Below, in pieces: positions 34,863-47,000 of a DNA stretch of 64,000 bases. Made by a program: the position numbers and the translations under genes. Where the stretch lies: the NCBI RefSeq assembly GCF_932526225.1, contig NC_064035.1, positions 7,253,501-7,317,500 on the forward strand, given 5' to 3'. The notes below the pieces were generated by a model that saw only the letters and a list, made by a program, of their open reading frames with translations, did no database searches and had not been told where the DNA came from. Source of the stretch: Nematostella vectensis. Lineage: Eukaryota; Cnidaria; Anthozoa; Actiniaria; Edwardsiidae. The number at the start of each line of letters is the position of its first letter. Positions within the stretch are counted from its first letter, which is position 1.

Positions 34863-36328
34863 CTATTGGATAAGCTTGCCCTTGTAGTGGAAGTCTGTGC
34901 TCTTAATGTGGTTTACGAGCCACTTCATGGAATAGTTGATCTCATCATCGCCAAGGTTGTTACCAAAAGAGCCAAACAATTCCAGGAATTTGTTATGAGC
35001 CGTGCAGTGTCCCTTGTAGTGTGCTCCGTCCAGCTTGCCGGCGTCCACTCCCTTCTTCATCTCTGCCTCCTCGGTCGTGAAGTGACCCTTGAATGCCTAC
35101 AAATACATACAATTTTTAGACTAGATAAAAGAACGAACGAAAGAATGAAAGAAAGAAAACTGAGAAACAAACAAACAAAATAGAAAAAGGAGAAAAAAAG
35201 TTATTTCACAAGTTCTGTTGCATAACCAGTCGAAAAAAGTTACGCTTCTCAAATAATCAATCCTTTCTATGTATAAAACACACGAAATATTGCTGCAGCC
35301 AGCAAGTAAACAATAATCTCAATCTAGTCTAGCTGTTGGTTAGGAGATGTCTAGACACGACAAGTAAATAACGACCCAATCTAGTTGCGATTGGTGTGTT
35401 CTATTTGAAGTAATGGTTGAGTGTTTACGCAGTCTTTAACCTTTACTCTTGGTATAAAAACAAGGAGACAAAAGCCCCTGTCAACAAATTCTCCGCCCAC
35501 ACTTAAACAGTCTACACTTGCCACCTCTACGCTTAGACAACATGGACAGAGTCATGGACAACCCTTTACGAAATTCAAAGGTAAAAACTTCCAGTAATCC
35601 AGACATATCGCCGGTAAACCTTATAAAGCAGGGCAGTTGATGTAGCTTACGTGCGGCCTCGCAGGCTCGCAGAAGAAACTTCCTCGTGTCTACTCTTATG
35701 CAATGCTATGACAATGGGTTATAGGATACAAAAAGCCCAAGACACTACGTGACCTCCCTTTTTACTCACCGAGGCTGCCTTGCTAACCGCCCCAGCATCG
35801 CCACGTTTCGCGTCCACATCAAAGACAACATCAAAAAGCCCTCTGTGCTCATCGTCAAGGTTTTGGTAGAACACTTTGAACGATTCGTTCCATCTATTAA
35901 GAAAAAAAATTGGCAAAGGATCGCAGTTAGAAAATTTATCAAAGAGGTCCGGCTCAACACAAGACAGGTATATTAGTTAGTATATATTGGAGAGACGTGT
36001 AGCGGCGGTATAGGAAAAAAAATTGTTCAGTATTGGTATAGAAAAATATAATAATAAATGGAATAAAACTTGATTAATCTTATGATATCAAACCACACAT
36101 GCAAATTTAAAGAAAAAAACCGCCCAGTTTGCTAGATGGGGACCGGGCGAATGACAAGAATTCTCTTGATTAAAGAATCAGTAACACGCTTACCTGTTAT
36201 ATAAATCACATAACGGTTGGATATAAGCAAAATTACCAAAACTAAACTATTTTTTTTAAAAATGTGTAATATACATGCCTGAATGGCTTTGGGATATCAA
36301 ACGGGCATTCAATTGGTGGAAGTCCCAT
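34863..36328 (-). CDS. Hemerythrin
   Basis: Three exons, 36328-36279, 35893-35770 and 35096-34863, give 135 residues, close to the usual 115-130. All hemerythrin di-iron ligand motifs are visible: H in LDDEHRGLF (H25 position), HFTTE (H54, E58), HYKGH (H73, H77) and HIKSTD (H101, D106), plus the diagnostic WNESFKVFY and WLVNHI segments. Hemerythrins bind O2 reversibly at a non-haem di-iron site; storage, sensing or iron handling are possible here. Exons 2 and 3 are certain. Exon 1 (MGLPPIECPFDIPKPF) fits the family's N terminus but needs a GC donor, AG|GCATGT, to restore the frame to RWNESF. A TATATAA lies about 100 bp upstream of the ATG. Confidence 0.88.
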
Positions 36329-36425
36329 CTTCTTACTTAAAGTACACCCTCAGAGTCAAGGAATGGAGACTGGTATTATCACTGTAGTATCTCACTACGA
36401 GTGAGACTTATAGCGCTTCCTGGGG

Positions 36426-36432
36426 TTATATA
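36426..36432 (-). promoter_or_regulatory. Candidate TATA box of the hemerythrin gene
   Basis: GGTATATAACCCC on the minus strand, 98 bp upstream of the proposed ATG at 36328. This implies a transcription start near 36400 and a 5' UTR of about 70 nt. Based on the motif and its position only. Confidence 0.45.
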
Positions 36433-36439
36433 CCGACCT

Positions 36440-37700
36440 AACCAATTGTGCCCTGGGCGTATCCCGTGCGTGATGTACTGCACGCTCTAGGACTATTGGC
36501 CAAAGCTTGAGTATTTAGTAGTGATGGTTTACTACAGCATCTATGACATATTATTGATTTAGCCGGCTGCATCTTCTTGCGACATTTGGAAATCGTGCTG
36601 AAAGGCATGCCAGTAGTCCGTAGATTGAGATTGTTGTCAAATGTCCTGTCACTTCTAAGGAAATGTGAACGTAATTTAGCGGACAAATATTTATATTGAA
36701 GTGATACGTTTTTCGATAACCATGGTATTTTTTTATATGGAACTAAGGGTATGACTGAAAATCTGATTGACGATTATTGCAAGAGAGGCGTGAGAATCGA
36801 ATATTTTGAAGTGGACAGGGAAATAACCTTTTCACATTCAGGTTCACATATACGACAGATATAACCCTATTCAAGGCACCGACAGTTGCATTCCAAGAAA
36901 ATTAAATTTATTCTTTTTGAATACACTGGGTACCAGAGCCTCTATTTTCGCTTGTTTATTCGGAAATCCGACGGGATGAGGAAGCTCTGGTTAACACGGT
37001 ACTTTTCAGGGCCGTAGCTAGCACGGGGACAGAGGGGAGGAGTTGGAGACACATGAAAAAATAGTGTTGGCCCCCGAAAATAAAATAAATATCTTAGGCA
37101 TGCCCCCCTGAAATCAATCTTTTAGCTCCGGCCTTGCTATAATTGAAGGCATTTTTAAGGGTAAAAAAAGAGAGACTGAGATTAAGACAAAAGACAAAGA
37201 CTCTGTTCTTACGCCAAACGACTTGAACTGTACCGTCTATTAAGCTTTAGGTGAAAATACCTTCTAAATCAAATCTCTTTCCTTTACACTACACACATTT
37301 TTTTAAGACGTCCGGGCTACCATATTCTAAGAACATGCTAAGATCATGTCGAACTTGATAGTTATTTACCTGGAAGCGCTTGGCCTTTTTAAAAAAAAAA
37401 ATGGATTGATTTATGGAGTGAAGTTAAGTTTGAGCAAGAGACCATGATGGTCTCTTGGTTTGAGCGACTATATGGATACAAGCATTGGCCATTTCAGATG
37501 GCGTGTTGTTTGAGCAGTCGTCAACGTCGGGTAAATATTCCGTGATCAACCTTGAATGAAAAGTGATCGATGATTTTTTCCGGTAGATTAAATAATGATA
37601 AATTTGATCAATTATTTTACTTAATTTTGCATTTGACCAATTTACATCGAACGGTCGCATTTTAAGTTAATTATTATTGTGTGGATTATATGCAGTTGTT
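36440..37700. other. Intergenic upstream of hemerythrin
   Basis: No gene was recognised. A small element-like sequence at 37009-37136 has inverted ends CAGGGCCGTAGCTAG and CAAGGCCGGAGCTAA, resembling the ends of the MITE at 30311-30625. Confidence 0.4.
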
Positions 37701-37990
37701 TAATGTTTTTGCTCGGAGGGAGCGCAGCGACAGGAGAGCAATTCTAATCTTGGTACCGCATATGATTTTTCGTGTCCACACCACAGGCCTCCCATTCGGT
37801 TGATTTGTATTTTGATTTCATGCAGATCAGCGGTCTTTTTAGCGCATGCGCGAGTTTCATAAAGTGGATGCGATTTTTCGTGTCCATACCACAGGCTTCC
37901 CAGTCGGCCGATTTGTATTTTGATTTCATGCTTATCAGCGGTCTTTTTCGAGAACTCCTTTACTGAAACATATTCGTGCCGTCCCCCGAG
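37700..37990 (-). repeat. Right arm of the inverted repeat pair flanking the hemerythrin gene
   Basis: Two tandem partial units in inverted orientation relative to 33780-34010, with GATTTGTATTTTGATTTCAT twice, the CGCATGCGCGAGTTTCAT block once, and GCTCGGAGGGAGCGC at the inner end. It lies about 270 bp upstream of the PARN start codon. Confidence 0.75.
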
Positions 37991-38255
37991 CATTCACTTT
38001 CTATTAGAAACTTCTAGTATTAATATATTCTGAGATGCAAACCGAAAATAATAATTGCGTTTGATAGTTGCAAGGATACCTGTGGCAGTGAGGTCCTGCG
38101 CCAGCGATAATTCTCGCAACCAATTGTGCATGCGCGTTGGCGGGAAAGTTCCGGTCTTGGTCGAGTATGTTGCATGGATTCTTGACGTTTAAGAACGCAA
38201 AAAATAGCATGTGAAACCATATATTCAGAAAGATACGCTTCTACCACGTCTAGTA

Positions 38256-40052
38256 ATGGAAATATTGCGTTCCAACTTTTCACAATGCCTGCCAATTGTG
38301 TCCGAAGCTATTGAAGAGGCATCCTTTTTAGCAGTTGATGCTGAATTCTCGGGACTAAATTCACATTGGAAGCAGCAAAATGCGCTTGACTCTCCGCAAG
38401 AACGCTACACGAAGCTCAAGAACACTTCTCATGATTTCATTATCGTTCAGTTTGGACTGTGTGCCTTTATTTGGAATGAAAATCTGAATAAATATATAGC
38501 AAAACCGTTCAACTTCTACATTTTCCCTAGGCAAATCCACAGATCTACTCCTGATGTGAGGTTCCTTTGCCAAAGCTCAAGTCTCGATTTTCTCTCTGGT
38601 CATAATTTTGACTTTCAAAAGTGGATAACCCAAGGCATCTCGTACCTAAGGCCATACGATGAGCAAAAACTACGGGACAACTTTCAAGAACGCCAGGCTG
38701 AGCACAGCTTTGGTCCATTCACATCTCCGCCAGTACACTCGCCAACTGGGAGTTCAACCAAGAATGTATACAAGACCCCAGTTATAGTCCCACCAGAGCA
38801 CCAGGAATTTGTCAGTGGGGCATGCAGTAAGATTGAAGAAATGGTGAAAGACCCAGATGGAAAAAGGACTTCACTTCCACCATGCAATGGCTATCTCAGA
38901 AAGCTTATATACCAAACTGTGAAACATCGGTTTAGATCAGGTATACATCTGGAGAAGAACATGAATGAGAAGAAAGAATGCTTCATAGTGGCAACTAAAG
39001 TTGATGATAATGAGAAGAAAACGTTTGAAGAGGAAAAAATGGCAAAAGAGGATGAGCTGATTGAGAGTGCTGTTGGTTTTTCTGCTGTTATGAAGATGAT
39101 ATCAGATTCTGGAAAACTTGTTGTTGGTCATAATATGCTTCTTGACCTGCTTCATATTGTTGACCAGTTCTTCTGCCCTTTGCCGGCTGATCTGGATGAC
39201 TTCAAGGCCACCGTCCAATCTCTGCTGCCCAGAGTTCTTGACACTAAAGTCATGGCAACAACTCAGCCATTCAAAAACCACCTTCCATCTACTGTGCTTG
39301 GAGATTTAGTGAAACATTTGACTGTAAGTCCATTTAGAAGGCCAGAAGTTTTTACGGATCAGCAATTCAGTTTGTATGAGGAAGGCTCTGAAAACCTACA
39401 TGAGGCTGCATATGATGCCTATATAACAGGACTGTCATTTGTATCCATGGCTAATTACCTGGGGAGTTTCCAAGACCCTCCCAAGGTGCACATTTCTCCC
39501 GACTCAGCCCTTGTTACCCCTTTTATCAACAAGATCTTTATGATGCGAATGGAGGACATCCCCTACCTCAACTTGGCAGGACCAGATCTCAAGCCTGCAA
39601 GGGATCATGTGTTCTTCTTGACATTCCCAAGTTCCTGGAAATATGTTGATATCTTGGATTTATTCAGCCCATTTGGATTTGTCTATGTTTCTTGGCTGAA
39701 TGATGTCTCTGCCTATGTGTCTCTTGCAGTAAGGAATAAAAGCAAGGCTGTGCTTGATGCGCTCGATGTGTATGATGCTCCATATACAATCACTAGCTAT
39801 GCTGAGTACCATGGCGATGTCATGTCTAGGTCGAATGAAATCCATGACGACGGCCAGACAAGCCCACAAGGTGTAGTACAAGGTGTTAAGAGACAGCATA
39901 CTAGTGAGAAAGAAGACAATGCAGATGAGGAAGGTGAGAAGAAGTCTAAAACAAGACTCTCTACACAGGAGCTAGAGGATGGGGAAATAGATGAGCCTGA
40001 AGAACCTGTAGCAAAGAAGAAGAAAGTGTTTGAGGAACCCGAAGACTGGTGA
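38256..40052 (+). CDS. PARN: Poly(A)-specific ribonuclease PARN, intronless
   Basis: 598 residues in one uninterrupted frame. The ATG at 38256 gives MEILRSNFSQ, matching the known PARN start; the frame extends 45 nt upstream but only from GTG. DEDD catalytic residues are present: D28 and E30 in VDAEFSGL, the third in VVGHNMLLDLLH, and H/D in LHEAAYDAYITGL. Between them is the R3H region (CNGYLRKLIYQT). After the nuclease comes the RRM-like cap-binding domain (IPYLNLAGPDLKP, FPSSWKYVDILDLFSPFG with the cap-stacking Trp). An acidic/basic tail ends FEEPEDW. PARN shortens mRNA poly(A) tails and trims oligoadenylated ncRNAs. All motifs are intact. The lack of introns is unusual for this gene and suggests a retrocopy or intron loss. 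Confidence 0.95.
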   Translation: MEILRSNFSQCLPIVSEAIEEASFLAVDAEFSGLNSHWKQQNALDSPQERYTKLKNTSHDFIIVQFGLCAFIWNENLNKYIAKPFNFYIFPRQIHRSTPDVRFLCQSSSLDFLSGHNFDFQKWITQGISYLRPYDEQKLRDNFQERQAEHSFGPFTSPPVHSPTGSSTKNVYKTPVIVPPEHQEFVSGACSKIEEMVKDPDGKRTSLPPCNGYLRKLIYQTVKHRFRSGIHLEKNMNEKKECFIVATKVDDNEKKTFEEEKMAKEDELIESAVGFSAVMKMISDSGKLVVGHNMLLDLLHIVDQFFCPLPADLDDFKATVQSLLPRVLDTKVMATTQPFKNHLPSTVLGDLVKHLTVSPFRRPEVFTDQQFSLYEEGSENLHEAAYDAYITGLSFVSMANYLGSFQDPPKVHISPDSALVTPFINKIFMMRMEDIPYLNLAGPDLKPARDHVFFLTFPSSWKYVDILDLFSPFGFVYVSWLNDVSAYVSLAVRNKSKAVLDALDVYDAPYTITSYAEYHGDVMSRSNEIHDDGQTSPQGVVQGVKRQHTSEKEDNADEEGEKKSKTRLSTQELEDGEIDEPEEPVAKKKKVFEEPEDW

Positions 40053-40504
40053 TCACCAAGTTTCAGATCATCTTTTAAAGAATGATTGACATGACACTAC
40101 ATATTTCAATATATGTACTGAACAAAGAATGATTAGTATAGAAGGGGTTAATTGTTTTCTAAATATTTACCTATTCAACTGTTGTTTTTGTCGTATTAGT
40201 GTAGTATAAAAGACAACTCCAGCATATGAAAACTGAATCTTTTTATACAGTAGAACTTGTTTACAGTGTGTAATTGTTTTAAACACAGAGAAAACCATCA
40301 AAGCATGAGAGCTCTTTGGCAGAAAGGATCTGAAAAAACATTTTTGGTATATTGCAGTAAAGTGTACAGTTTGAACCATACCAATTATTTTTGGGTATAT
40401 TTTTGGTACACTTTCTTCTGTATCTTCTATGCATTGGTGGTTTGTGGGACAAAATGTTAATACAAAAGCAAAATAGTTCTCTTAAGTAAATAGTACTTTT
40501 AAGA

Positions 40505-42975
40505 AAAGTACTATGAGGTGTGAGGGAGGGGCATTCCTAAAACCTTGTGTGTGAAGTGGGAGATGGGAAGGGTGTTATTCTAAAATATTGTGTGTTGCAG
40601 TGGGAGATGGGAAGGGTGTTATCCTAAAATATTGTGTGTGTGAAGTGGGAGATGGGAAGGGTGTTATCCTAAAATATTGTGTGGGAGATAAGAAGGGTGT
40701 TATCCTAAAATATTGTGTGTGGGAGATGGGAAGGGTGTTATCCTAAAATATTGTGTGTGAAGTGGGAGATGGGAAGGGTGTTATCCTAAAATATTGTGTG
40801 TTTGGGTGGGAGATGGGAAGGGTGTCATCCTAAAATATTGTGTGTTGCATTGGGAGATGGGAAGGGTGTTATCCTAAAATATTGTGTGTTGCAGTGGGAG
40901 ATGGGAAGGGTGTTATCCTAAAATATTGTGTGTGAAGTGGGAGATGGGAAGGGTGTTATCCTAAAATATTGTGTGTGAAGTGGGAGATAGGAAGGGTGTT
41001 ATCCTAAAATATTGTGTGTTGGAGTGGGAGATGGGGAGGGTGTTATCCTAAAATATTGTGTGTTGGAGTGGAGAATGGGAGGGGTGTTATCCTAAAATAT
41101 TGTGTGTGGGTGATGGGAAGGGTGTTATCCTAAAATATTGTGTGTGAAGTGGGAGATGGGAAGGGTGTTATCCTAAAATATTGTGTGTGAAGTGGGAGAT
41201 GGGAAGGGTGTTATCCTAAAATATTGTGTGTGAAGTGGGAGATGGGAAGGGTGTTATCCTAAAATATTGTGTGTTGGAGTGGGAGATGGGAAGGGTGTTA
41301 TCCTAAAATATTGTGTTGGAGTGGGAGATGGGAAGGGTGTTATCCTAAAATATTGTGTGTGAAGTGGGAGATGGGAAGGGTGTTATCCTAAAATATTGTG
41401 TGTTTGGGTGGGAGATGGGAAGGGTGTCATCCTAAAATATTGTGTGTTGCATTGGGAGATGGGAAGGGTGTTATCCTAAAATATTGTGTGTTGCAGTGGG
41501 AGATGGGAAGGGTGTTATCCTAAAATATTGTGTGTGAAGTGGGAGATGGGAAGGGTGTTATCCTAAAATATTGTGTGTGAAGTGGGAGATAGGAAGGGTG
41601 TTATCCTAAAATATTGTGTGTTGGAGTGGGAGATGGGGAGGGTGTTATCCTAAAATATTGTGTGTTGGAGTGGAGAATGGGAGGGGTGTTATCCTAAAAT
41701 ATTGTGTGTGGGTGATGGGAAGGGTGTTATCCTAAAATATTGTGTGTGAAGTGGGAGATGGGAAGGGTGTTATCCTAAAATATTGTGTGTGAAGTGGGAG
41801 ATGGGAAGGGTGTTATCCTAAAATATTGTGTGTGAAGTGGGAGATGGGAAGGGTGTTATCCTAAAATATTGTGTGTTGGAGTGGGAGATGGGAAGGGTGT
41901 TATCCTAAAATATTGTGTTGGAGTGGGAGATGGGAAGGGTGTTATCCTAAAATATTGTGTGTGAATTGGGAGATGGGAAGGGTGTTATCCCAAAATATTG
42001 TGTGTTGGAGTGGGAGATGGGAAGGGTGTTATCCTAAAATATTGTGTGTGAAGTGGGAGATGGGAAGGGTGTTATCCTAAAATATTGTGTGTTTGAGTGG
42101 GAGATGGTAAGGGTGTTATCCTAAAATATTGTGTGTTGGAGTGGAGAATGGGAAGGGTGTTATCCTAAAATATTGTGTGTTGGAGTGGGAGATGGGAAGG
42201 GTGTTATCCTAAAATATTGTGTGTGAAGTGGGAAATGGGAAGGGTGTTATCCTAAAATATTGTGTGTGAAGTGGGAGATAGGAAGGGTGTTATCCTAAAA
42301 TATTGTGTGTTGGAGTGGGAGATGGGAAGGGTGTTATCCTAAAATATTGTGTGTTGGAGTGGAGAATGGGAAGGGTGTTATCTTAAAATATTGTGTGTGA
42401 AGTGGGAGATGGGAAGGGTGTTATCCCTAAATATTGTGTGTGAAGTGGGAGACGGGAAGGGTGTTATCCTAAAATATTGTGTGTTGCAGTGGGAGATGGG
42501 AAGGGTGTTATCCTAAAATATTGTGTGTTGGAGTGGAGAATGGGAAGGGTGTTATCTTAAAATATTGTGTGTTGGAGTGGGAGATGGGAAGGGTTTTATC
42601 CTAAAATATTGTGTGGGAAGTGGGAGATGGGAAGGGTGTTATCCTAAAATATTGTGTGTGAAGTGGGAGATGGGAAGGGTGTTATCCTAAAATATTGTGT
42701 GTTGGAGTGGGAGATGGGAAGGGTGTTATCCTAAAATATTGTGTTGGAGTGGTAGATGGGAGGGTGTTATCCTAAAATATTGTGTGTGAAGTGGGAGATG
42801 GGAAGGGTGTTATCCTAAAATATTGTGTGTTGGAGTGGGAGATGGGAAGGGTGTTATCCTAAAATATTGTGTGTGAAGTGGGAGATGGTAAGGGTGTTAT
42901 CCTAAAATATTGTGTGTTGGAGTGGAAGATGGGAAGGGTGTTATCCTAAAATATTGTGTGTTTGAGTGGAGAATA
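40505..42975. repeat. 43-bp minisatellite with about 600-bp higher-order duplication
   Basis: Roughly 57 copies of GGGAGATGGGAAGGGTGTTA / TCCTAAAATATTGTGTGTG plus a variable linker (TGAAGT, TGGAGT, TGCAGT). Rare variants recur about 602 bp apart: GGTGTCATCC at 40821 and 41423, and GGAGAATGGGAGGGG near 41069 and 41671. It begins about 450 bp after the PARN stop codon. Confidence 0.95.
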
Positions 42976-42999
42976 GGGTTGAATAGTCAATGAATGCTC

Positions 43000-43590
43000 T
43001 GTAGGGATATGTAGATTGTGCTCAGCAACTTTTAAGCAACTTTTGGCGTTTGAGCAACTTTTCGTAGGGCCAGCAACCTAGGGAAGCTTTTGCCTTCCTT
43101 GGCAACTTTTGAGCAACAAATTGGTATAAAATCGACCCAAACCATCAAAAGGTTGGTTGTTTCATCTAAAAAATAATTTTATCAAAGTAGATTTTATTAA
43201 AACGGCTCCTAAATGGTCCTGGACAGTCCTCACTCGTTTTACGTGTGCCCACGAAATCTGGACAGCGGCTATATTTATCGGGGTAGGTACTCCACACGCG
43301 AAGTGTACCGAAACTCTTTTTATTCAACGTATAATTAATTAATTTCTGGTGGCATTTTTTTTTTTTTGGATATTTTCAGCAACTTTTCCCAAATTTACTA
43401 GCACAATCTACACATGCCTACCTTCTGTTAATTTTTGACAACATTGGGGGGGGGGCACATGCACCCGGTGCCCCACCCCTAACCAGCAATAAGAAATGCC
43501 TTACTCCAACTGGGAGGGGCTTGTGGTGCTCTATCTGTATGTGATATCATAGAATATGCCACTTCAAAAGAAGTACTACTGATCCTTTTG
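43000..43590. other. Intergenic with GCAACTTTT clusters
   Basis: Several scattered copies of GAGCAACTTTT between 43018 and 43120 and one near 43378. No gene was recognised. Confidence 0.5.
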
Positions 43591-43599
43591 GAAAGTCTT

Positions 43600-43960
43600 C
43601 GAGGTAGGAGTCTTGTTATCATTATACAGTGGAACTTCGTAAACTCAAACCCTCGAGGTAGGAATCTAGCAATCATTATACAGCGAAACTCCATTAACAC
43701 AAACCCTCGAGGTAAAAATCTAGCTTTTCATTATACGGTGGAACTTCGTAAACTCAAACCCTCGAGGTAAGTCTAGCAATCATTATACAGTGGAACTCCA
43801 TTAACTCGAACCCTCGAGGTAGGAGTTTAGCAATCATTGTACAGGGGAACTCCGTTAACTCGAACTTTCGGGGTAGGAGTCTAGCAATCATTATACAGGG
43901 GAACTCGAACCCTCGAGGGAAACCATAAACTGATCGAGTTAGGGAGTTAGAGGGTGCAAA
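43600..43960. repeat. 53-bp tandem repeat resembling pogo/Tigger-type termini
   Basis: Six or seven units of the form TATACAGTGGAACTCCGTTA / ACTCGAACCCTCGAGGTAGG. CAGTGGAAC...TTAACTCGAA after TA resembles the terminal repeats of pogo-like elements. At 43905-43955 an opposing copy (GATCGAGTTAGGGAGTTAGA) closes the array. Confidence 0.7.
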
Positions 43961-44009
43961 AAGTAAAACTAGAAATATTACAAATTCACTTCTGTTTTTA
44001 AATGCTCGT

Positions 44010-44015
44010 TTTATT
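44010..44015 (-). terminator. Poly(A) signal of the aerolysin-like gene
   Basis: AATAAA on the minus strand, about 80 bp downstream of the stop codon at 44094, a normal distance for a short 3' UTR. Confidence 0.55.
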
Positions 44016-44093
44016 TTTAAAGGCTGCCCTTTCATATTCATCCCTTACACATCAAGTTGGCGTCAAGTCATTATTGTCGTTTGCGTGTACTTC

Positions 44094-47000
44094 TCACTTG
44101 TTAAGTTCGCTTTCGTCTTCCACGTTGGGAACATGCGGGATTTTTTGTGGTTCTTTTATGGAGATGTCCACTTTTGGAGGCGTGGGAAACACTCTCGGTG
44201 GATCGGTCATGTTCCCATGTACGTTGTTATCAGGGTCATCGTAATTGATATTAAGAAGCAGCGGGAGAATGTGAGGTTTCGACATCGAGAGACGCTCTTC
44301 TGGTGGCTTAGGGAAGACACGTTTGGAGGAAGTGCGTTTGATCTTTGGGAAATGCGTCTCAGCAAGGGTTCTCTCGAGTCCACGCGGTACTTTTAGCGAT
44401 GTGGTACTCCAATGTATATCTACATGGTGGCCAATCACGTCCTCAAATTGCCCAGTCAAGGTAAATTCATACTTGCTCTCGTCGGTAAGAGCATTGATCA
44501 GGGTTTGTGCATGGGAATATCTCGCTTTCATCTCATGCCATTCCCATGGTCGCATACTTCGGTCACTTTGTTTCTTAAGGGCGCTGTAGAACGGAGTTGA
44601 CGAGTCGCCAAATTTGTACTTGAAGGTTGGTCTTCTATTTGAGCCGCGGTGCCTTGAGAAAGAGAAAGTTTCGCATTAGAAATACTAGTGGCGATTGTAG
44701 TCATACTGGTAATAGTGGTTATAATTTACTGGTAGTGGCAGTTGCGACTTACTGGTAATGGTAGTCACGACTTACTCGTAATGGTAATTGGTAGAGTCTC
44801 CGTCTTTTCCTCCTCCCCACCTCAGGAATCCGTCCAACTCTGCAGAGAAGTGCACAATAATAGTCGCTGTGTACGGTACGGTGGTTCTCGTCTTTGTCAG
44901 CAGAATACGGTACTGAGCAGCTGTGAAGGGTTTGAGCGTCTTTGTCGATGTGACTGTGCTCGTGTATTTCTGCGTATTTGCAGTGCTGTCCGTCTGGGTC
45001 GACGACTTCTCGTAGTTAAAATTGTACGACGCTTTTACTCCCACCCCTCCTGTTGCATCGGGAGGGGTGTAGCTTAACTCGATACCGACTCCATGTGTCT
45101 TTTTCCACGAGCTGGTTGTCGTGTGGGTGACGGTACGCGTGCTTTCCACTTGCTCAGAAACCGTACGTGTTACTTCATGATCCTCATTATTTCTTTCGCT
45201 TCCAGATATGTACGACTGAGGTTTCAATGTCTGAATAACTGGTTTGCCGTAGACTATGTTCTTGACGCCAAACTTGAAGTCTCTGTAGTGCATCTTGAGC
45301 CTGTGATGATTCATGTAGCCATTGCACGGGCCTTTCCTGTCCGCTTCCCAGCTGTCCCCGTTTCGTCTAAAGTCCTCTCCTACGGACTGGGCGCGGCAGC
45401 TCGCGCACCATCCGTAGCCAAGATAGTGAGCAAGTAATGCCAACTCTGCCATGGTCTCATCCATAACACGGGTCTTGACATCATCCAAGGATTGCATCTT
45501 TGGGGGTGCTAAAAATGGGAGTAAACCATCAACTAATTCAACAATTAAAAAAAAAACGTCCGTGCATATTATTGCAAAGACAGCGCAGTTCTTCTATTAA
45601 AAAGGTATAATGGATAATGTTATATTTTGGAGAATATGGATAAATTACTTCGAAAGTAATTTCTTATCTGTAATCTTACAAAAAATCTATTGGATATCCT
45701 TGCAGAGCGGCCGGCCTTTTAGCACCATTTGCCATTCAGCAACTAACTGTGTGTGATGTGAATTGTGATAATTAGACGCCAAAACTTAGCTTCAATGTTC
45801 ATATAAGCACTCAGGGGTATACTTTCATTATGTAAGGTCCTTAGGTTCGTGCAAGGAAACACCGTCCCCAAGGTTTGTCCCCCGATTTTTACATTATTTC
45901 AAATAGTCATCCTTTGGAGAACTCCTTTTCAAAAGCCTCGCGTGCTTCTATTTTTTTTTTCGCGGAGCTCCGCGAGCCCTAATAAGGCTACGGAACCAGG
46001 CCTTTTCCAGCACACTTGCACTAAGAAAACACGTGACATTTTGAGTTGCAAACTAACTCAAAATAAACACAGAAATAGCTGCCATTGCCAACTCAGAAAG
46101 CAACGAAAAAATGAAATCTTTTGACAATAAAGGCCTTCTGACAATTAACGTCCTGGCTTTTTACGTTTTGCTGTTGTTATTGTGCCGCCAAAAGCAGAAA
46201 CGCGCGCGGGTTTTTACTCAAAGAGTCAGGTGATTCCATAGTGCAAATCGCATTTTTAAGCTCACAACTTACTTGGAACCATTTTACAACACTTGAACAT
46301 TTCAATGCAATAGATCTCATCGCAATTGCCTCTGTATAATCCAGTCATGAAGTAGCCATCCCTACACTTGCTGGTGCCCTCCTTGTCGAAGCTGGCCCGC
46401 ACGTCTTGATCATAACAGTGTCCGTACCAGTGAGGGTGGTTGGCGGGCTTACAACACTTGCCGACCTCGATGTTATCCAGGCTCTGGCCGTCGTTTCGGT
46501 ACAATCCACGGAGGAAGTAACCATTCGGACATGTGTTCCAACGATTGTTCCTGAATGATAAAGAAATACACCGTGAAAACTGAAGACTCCCTCTCCCCCC
46601 CCCCCCCCCTCCCCTTCCTCCTTCTTGTGTCATAGTAAGAAACAATAATTCTGTGCTTAGTCTCTGCGATCCTTCGTACAGAAAATGTTTATGTTGTATA
46701 TTCTACATAAACAACACACAAGGTGTGAGGAGTGACGCGTACCAGTTTATTGGAGACGATATTACAAGTATAGATGTAATGTAAAATATACAAACATGTT
46801 CATGTATAACAACTAGCAGAAGACTGGGGAAAAACAACCCCGGAAAAAAAAAACGACGCGTTATGCAAACTGGTAAGTGAAAGACGAATGTAATTAGCTA
46901 AATATATAGGCATGGGTGAACCTCTAGGGAACGCGCAAGGAGCGTATTCCAAATGCCCAACATAAACACATTTCTAATAACTTGAATTTTCTTAATTAAA

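Noticed and set aside
36438..36686. 82-residue minus-strand frame upstream of hemerythrin
   Set aside because: No domain, and it overlaps the proposed promoter; treated as chance.
38211..38255. N-terminal extension of PARN
   Set aside because: The upstream in-frame codon is GTG; the ATG at 38256 matches the conserved PARN N terminus.
44772..45497. Separate 241-residue gene starting at 45497
   Set aside because: It is exon 3 of the aerolysin-like gene; the Met is internal and a phase-matched acceptor lies just upstream at 45508.
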